Source of the DNA: Clostridia bacterium
GTDB lineage: Bacteria > Bacillota > Clostridia > Christensenellales > Aristaeellaceae
Direction of reading: 5' to 3'
DNA: 64,000 nucleotides
NCBI GenBank assembly: GCA_017938695.1
Contig: JAGBBA010000025.1
Coordinates: 1 to 64,000 of the forward strand
Position numbers and translations under genes: made by a program. The notes under the pieces were generated by a model, which was not told where the DNA came from, did no database searches, and saw nothing but the letters and a program-made list of their open reading frames with translations. Positions within the stretch are counted from its first letter, which is position 1. Each line of letters starts with the position of its first letter. Shown here in pieces: positions 60,995 through 64,000 of this stretch.

Positions 60995-62950
60995 ATGCGC
61001 AAATGCCTTGCACTGCTCATGGGCCTGGTGTTGCTTCTGCAGCCGGTGGGCGGTTTCGCTGCCACGCTGACGGCGGACGCCAGCGTCACCACCATTGAAA
61101 TGAGCGATACGCTCTACGGTTTGTTCTTTGAGGACATCAACCATGCGGCGGACGGCGGCCTGTATGCAGAGCTTTTGCAGAACCGCTCCTTTGAGTATGA
61201 GGATATCCTGAACCCCAAGAGCCATCAGCACTACACCGGCTGGCAGTTCAACATGATCGCCGGCGGCAAGGGCAAGAGCTCGCTGGAAACGGAGAATCCC
61301 ATCCATGTGAACAATCCCCACTACATGCGCGTCAGCGTAACGAAGGCCCCGTATTACCTGGCCAACATGGGCTATGGCAGCAATGCCTTTCAGGGCGGCG
61401 TTACGGTGAATGAAGGCGAAACCTACCGCTTTTCTGTCTACCTGCGCAATGCAGGGGACTACGCGGGCGATGTGTCGGTGGCCATCACCGACCGGTCTGC
61501 CCACCCCATCAGCGAAACGGCTGTGTTTACCCCCGGTGAAGCGTGGCAGAAGTTTGAATGCACCTTCACCGCCCAGAAGTCTGCCAACGCCTGCCTGACC
61601 TTGATCCTGGAAGGCACCGGCAGCCTGGATATGGACATGGCCAGCCTGCTGCCCAGGGACTGCTTCGGCGCGGAGTGGCCCGGCGGCGGCCTGCGCACCG
61701 ATCTGGTGCAGACGCTGATGGACCTGCAACCCCGTTTCCTGCGCTTCCCCGGCGGCTGTGTGGCCGAGGGCTCCTACTACCGCAGCAACTTCTACAACTG
61801 GAAGGACACGGTGGGCCCGGTGGAGCAGCGCAAGGAGAACTTCAACACCTGGGGCTACATGCAGTCCTATGGTATCGGCTTCTTTGAGTACTTCTGCCTG
61901 GCGGAAGCCCTGGGCGCGGAACCCCTTCCTGTGGTGCATGCAGGCCTTCTGTGCCAGGCCCGGGATGTGAAGGAAGCCCCCCTGACCCTGGAAGAAACCC
62001 GGGCCTATGCCCAGGACATCCTGGATCTGATCGAGTTTGCCACGGGCGATGCGAGCACCGTCTGGGGTGGGCTGCGGGCGGACATGGGCCACCCGGAACC
62101 CTTCAAGCTCAACTATCTTGCCATCGGCAATGAAAACTGGGACAACATTTACTTCGACCGGTATGCCATCCTTTCCGATATCGTGAAGGAAGCGTACCCG
62201 GAGATCACCTGCATCGTGGCGGCTGGCCCGGTGGCGGAGGGCGCGCTGATCAACAACAGCTGGCGCAACATCCGTGCCCGGTTCGCCGATGATCTGGTGG
62301 ATGAACACTACTACATGGAAAGCCAGTGGTTCCTGAACCATGGGGATCGCTACGACAGCTACCCCCGCACGACGCAGGTTTTCCTGGGCGAGTTTGCAGC
62401 CCACGAGCCCGTGAGCGGAGGTAAACGCCCCAACAATCTTTACAGCGCGCTGTGCGAGGCGGCCTACATGACCAGCCTGGAACGCAACAGCGACGTGGTG
62501 CGCATGGCCTGCTATGCGCCCCTGCTGGCCAGGGAAGGGATGTTCCAGTGGACGCCCGACCTGATCTGGTTCAATGAAAAGGATGTGCTGCTGACCCCAA
62601 ACTACTATGTGCAGCAGATGTTCTCCGCCTCCCTGGGCGACCAGGTGGTGGCGAGCACCGCTGAGGGCAGCAGCCTGTACCATGTGGTGACCCGCACCGA
62701 GAATGAAATGCAGGTGAAGGTGGTCACCCTGTGCGAAGAAGAACAGGAGCTGACCATGAACCTGGCCGGTGTTCCTGACGGCACAGGCCATGTGGTGCAG
62801 ATGACCGGCAACAGAAAGCATCAGAATTCCTTTGCCAACCCGGATCGCATCAAGCCGGTGGAAAGCACCTGCGAGATCGCGCTCGGCCAGGTGAAGGTGA
62901 CACTGCCCGCTAACTCTGTGACGATCTTCACCTTCCCGTTGACCAAATGA
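60995..62950 (+). CDS. Secreted GH51 alpha-L-arabinofuranosidase
   Basis: This 651-residue protein starts at ATG 60995, chosen because GGAAGG lies 10 nt upstream and a signal peptide (1-22, ending GFA) then begins at once; ATG 60977 gives a worse fit. The catalytic acid/base Glu 380 (LAIGNENWD) and nucleophile Glu 466 (VFLGEFAAH) are visible. A CBM-like insert (about 75-215) lies between the start of the barrel sequence (LYGLFFEDINHAADGGLYAEL) and its continuation. It removes terminal arabinose from arabinan or arabinoxylan outside the cell, complementing the GH43 enzyme. Confidence 0.94.
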   Translation: MRKCLALLMGLVLLLQPVGGFAATLTADASVTTIEMSDTLYGLFFEDINHAADGGLYAELLQNRSFEYEDILNPKSHQHYTGWQFNMIAGGKGKSSLETENPIHVNNPHYMRVSVTKAPYYLANMGYGSNAFQGGVTVNEGETYRFSVYLRNAGDYAGDVSVAITDRSAHPISETAVFTPGEAWQKFECTFTAQKSANACLTLILEGTGSLDMDMASLLPRDCFGAEWPGGGLRTDLVQTLMDLQPRFLRFPGGCVAEGSYYRSNFYNWKDTVGPVEQRKENFNTWGYMQSYGIGFFEYFCLAEALGAEPLPVVHAGLLCQARDVKEAPLTLEETRAYAQDILDLIEFATGDASTVWGGLRADMGHPEPFKLNYLAIGNENWDNIYFDRYAILSDIVKEAYPEITCIVAAGPVAEGALINNSWRNIRARFADDLVDEHYYMESQWFLNHGDRYDSYPRTTQVFLGEFAAHEPVSGGKRPNNLYSALCEAAYMTSLERNSDVVRMACYAPLLAREGMFQWTPDLIWFNEKDVLLTPNYYVQQMFSASLGDQVVASTAEGSSLYHVVTRTENEMQVKVVTLCEEEQELTMNLAGVPDGTGHVVQMTGNRKHQNSFANPDRIKPVESTCEIALGQVKVTLPANSVTIFTFPLTK

Positions 62951-63015
62951 CATTGTCTATAACAGCAACGCTTGGAAAAGCAGCTGAAGAATAAAACAAA
63001 AGCGAGGTGATCATC

Positions 63016-63939
63016 ATGCTGCATATTCGTTCCCTGCGGGAAGGTCTGCCCCTGTTCCGTGCGCTGAATTCTGACATCCGCATTTCCATCATGGAGCTGC
63101 TTTATCAGGAAGGCCCCCTGCATATGAGTGCCATTTCCGATAAGCTGGGCATCACCGCAGGTGCGCTGACGCCCCACATCAAGGCCCTGACGGATTGCGG
63201 GCTGATCACCATTGAAATGACCGGCGGCAAGCACGGCGTACAGAAAATCTGCTGCGCCACGGATGAAAAGATCATGATCGAGCCCACCCAGCAGCACCGC
63301 TCCTTCAACATTTATGAAACGGAGATCGGCATCGGCCAGTACACTGCCTATGAGGTATCGCCTACCTGCGGCGTTTGCACGCCGGAGAAGATTATCGGCA
63401 AGGTGGATGATCCGCGGTTCTTTGCCAGCCCCGAACGGTTCGGTGCGGAGATATTGTGGTTCGGCCACGGCTATGTGGAATACATGCTGCCCTGCTTTTT
63501 GCAGAACAACCAGGAGATGGTGGAAATCCAGATCTCCATGGAGATCTCTTCCGAGGCCCCTGGCTGCTCGGAGGACTGGCCCAGCGACGTGTATTTCAGC
63601 ATGAACGGCGTGGAGCTAGGCTACTGGACCAGCCCCGGCGACTTCGGCCGCATCCAGGGCATTTATAATCCGCCCTGGTGGTTCCGCAACTGGAACCAGC
63701 ATGGCCTGTACAAGCTGCTGTCCATCAACAGCACCGGCACCTATATGGACGGCGGCCGCATCAGCGATACCAAATTGCAGGATCTGAAGATCGACAACGG
63801 CAGCGCGATGCTCTTCCGTATCTATGTGCCGGAAAACGCTCAGAATGTGGGCGGCCTGACCCTCTTTGGCCGTTCCTTCGGCAACTATCCCCAGGATATC
63901 CGCGTGCGGGTACACTATCGCGACAAGGAAGACGCATGA
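63016..63939 (+). CDS. ArsR-family transcriptional regulator with large C-terminal domain
   Basis: This 307-residue protein starts at ATG 63016, six bases after GAGGTGA. Residues about 8-80 form an ArsR-type winged helix (RISIMELLYQEGPLHMSAISDKLGITAGALTPHIKAL). Residues about 95-300 form a beta-rich domain (ILWFGHGYVEYMLPC, WPSDVYFSMNGVELGYWTSPGDFG). It contains a CGVC pair but no classic ArsR metal site. The position after the arabinofuranosidase gene suggests it senses a sugar and controls this locus. The 22-nt inverted repeat at 46760 is a candidate target. The ligand is unknown. Confidence 0.85.
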   Translation: MLHIRSLREGLPLFRALNSDIRISIMELLYQEGPLHMSAISDKLGITAGALTPHIKALTDCGLITIEMTGGKHGVQKICCATDEKIMIEPTQQHRSFNIYETEIGIGQYTAYEVSPTCGVCTPEKIIGKVDDPRFFASPERFGAEILWFGHGYVEYMLPCFLQNNQEMVEIQISMEISSEAPGCSEDWPSDVYFSMNGVELGYWTSPGDFGRIQGIYNPPWWFRNWNQHGLYKLLSINSTGTYMDGGRISDTKLQDLKIDNGSAMLFRIYVPENAQNVGGLTLFGRSFGNYPQDIRVRVHYRDKEDA

Positions 63940-63945
63940 ACTTCT

Positions 63946-63961
63946 GCGCAGCCATCTGCGC
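63946..63961 (+). promoter_or_regulatory. Small perfect hairpin after the ArsR-type gene
   Basis: GCGCAG (63946-63951) pairs with CTGCGC (63956-63961). There is no T tract, so it is not a clear terminator. Confidence 0.35.
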
Positions 63962-63981
63962 TGAAAATATGAACATTCTAT

Positions 63982-64000
63982 CAGGAGGAGATTACCCATG
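63982..64000 (+). CDS. Start of a further gene cut off by the window end
   Basis: AGGAGGAG (about 63982-63989) is followed after 8 nt by ATG 63998-64000, the last bases of the window. The gene lies just after the ArsR-type regulator and is probably part of the same locus. Nothing can be said about its product. Confidence 0.6.

Overview
The window is GC-rich chromosomal DNA from a Gram-positive anaerobe of the Clostridia type, probably a gut or rumen fibre degrader. The evidence is strong AGGAGG-type ribosome binding sites, sigma-A promoters with 17-nt spacers, separate secD and secF, HemZ, MutS2, VanY, a ferredoxin-type aldo/keto reductase and a recJ-relA-dtd-MBL-hemZ gene string. I cannot name the genus from sequence alone. 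No rRNA, tRNA, CRISPR, integrase or transposase was seen.

Layout. 1-6.9 kb: the 3' part of tuf, an XRE/effector-domain regulator, a methyltransferase, a two-gene minus-strand unit (propeller-like protein plus tail-anchored small protein), a TSCPD protein, a DEAD-box helicase and an alpha/beta hydrolase. 7-19.6 kb: a heparinase II/III-like lyase, a GrpB protein, a secreted CE15-type glucuronoyl esterase divergent from an aldo/keto reductase, a PPOX-type flavoprotein, an anion permease, an RpiR regulator, a BaiN-like flavoprotein, a DEDDh exonuclease, a nucleoside kinase and an AT-rich methyltransferase. 19.8-26.6 kb: gpmI, then polysaccharide pyruvyl transferase and VanY carboxypeptidase on the minus strand, then secDF. 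27-40.3 kb: housekeeping genes recJ, relA, dtd, MBL hydrolase, hemZ, cyclophilin, zapA, DUF3795, U32 peptidase and mutS2. 40.5-46.6 kb: GNAT, a two-component pair, chorismate mutase plus shikimate kinase, an amino-acid-kinase protein, a serine hydrolase and a small antisense-overlapping gene.

46.7-64 kb is one carbohydrate-utilisation locus, apparently for arabinan or arabinoxylan. It encodes a GH43 endo-arabinanase lipoprotein, a 964-residue binding protein with beta-sandwich modules, two permeases, an NHL-TPR-Yip1 membrane protein, a DUF5696-type secreted protein, two more permeases, a second binding protein, a GH51 arabinofuranosidase and an ArsR-type regulator. No ABC ATPase is present, so a shared ATPase elsewhere is expected. 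The most novel-looking part is the block in which the NHL-Yip1 protein and the DUF5696 protein lie translationally coupled between two transport systems.

The second notable theme is a modular family of hairpin arrays after stop codons at seven places. Stems differ in sequence but keep pairing, and each array ends in a conserved inverted-repeat module. One pair of inverted copies encloses the DUF3795 gene, one copy supplies the C-terminus of ZapA, and a second element class occurs in opposite orientations near 4.6 and 44.1 kb.
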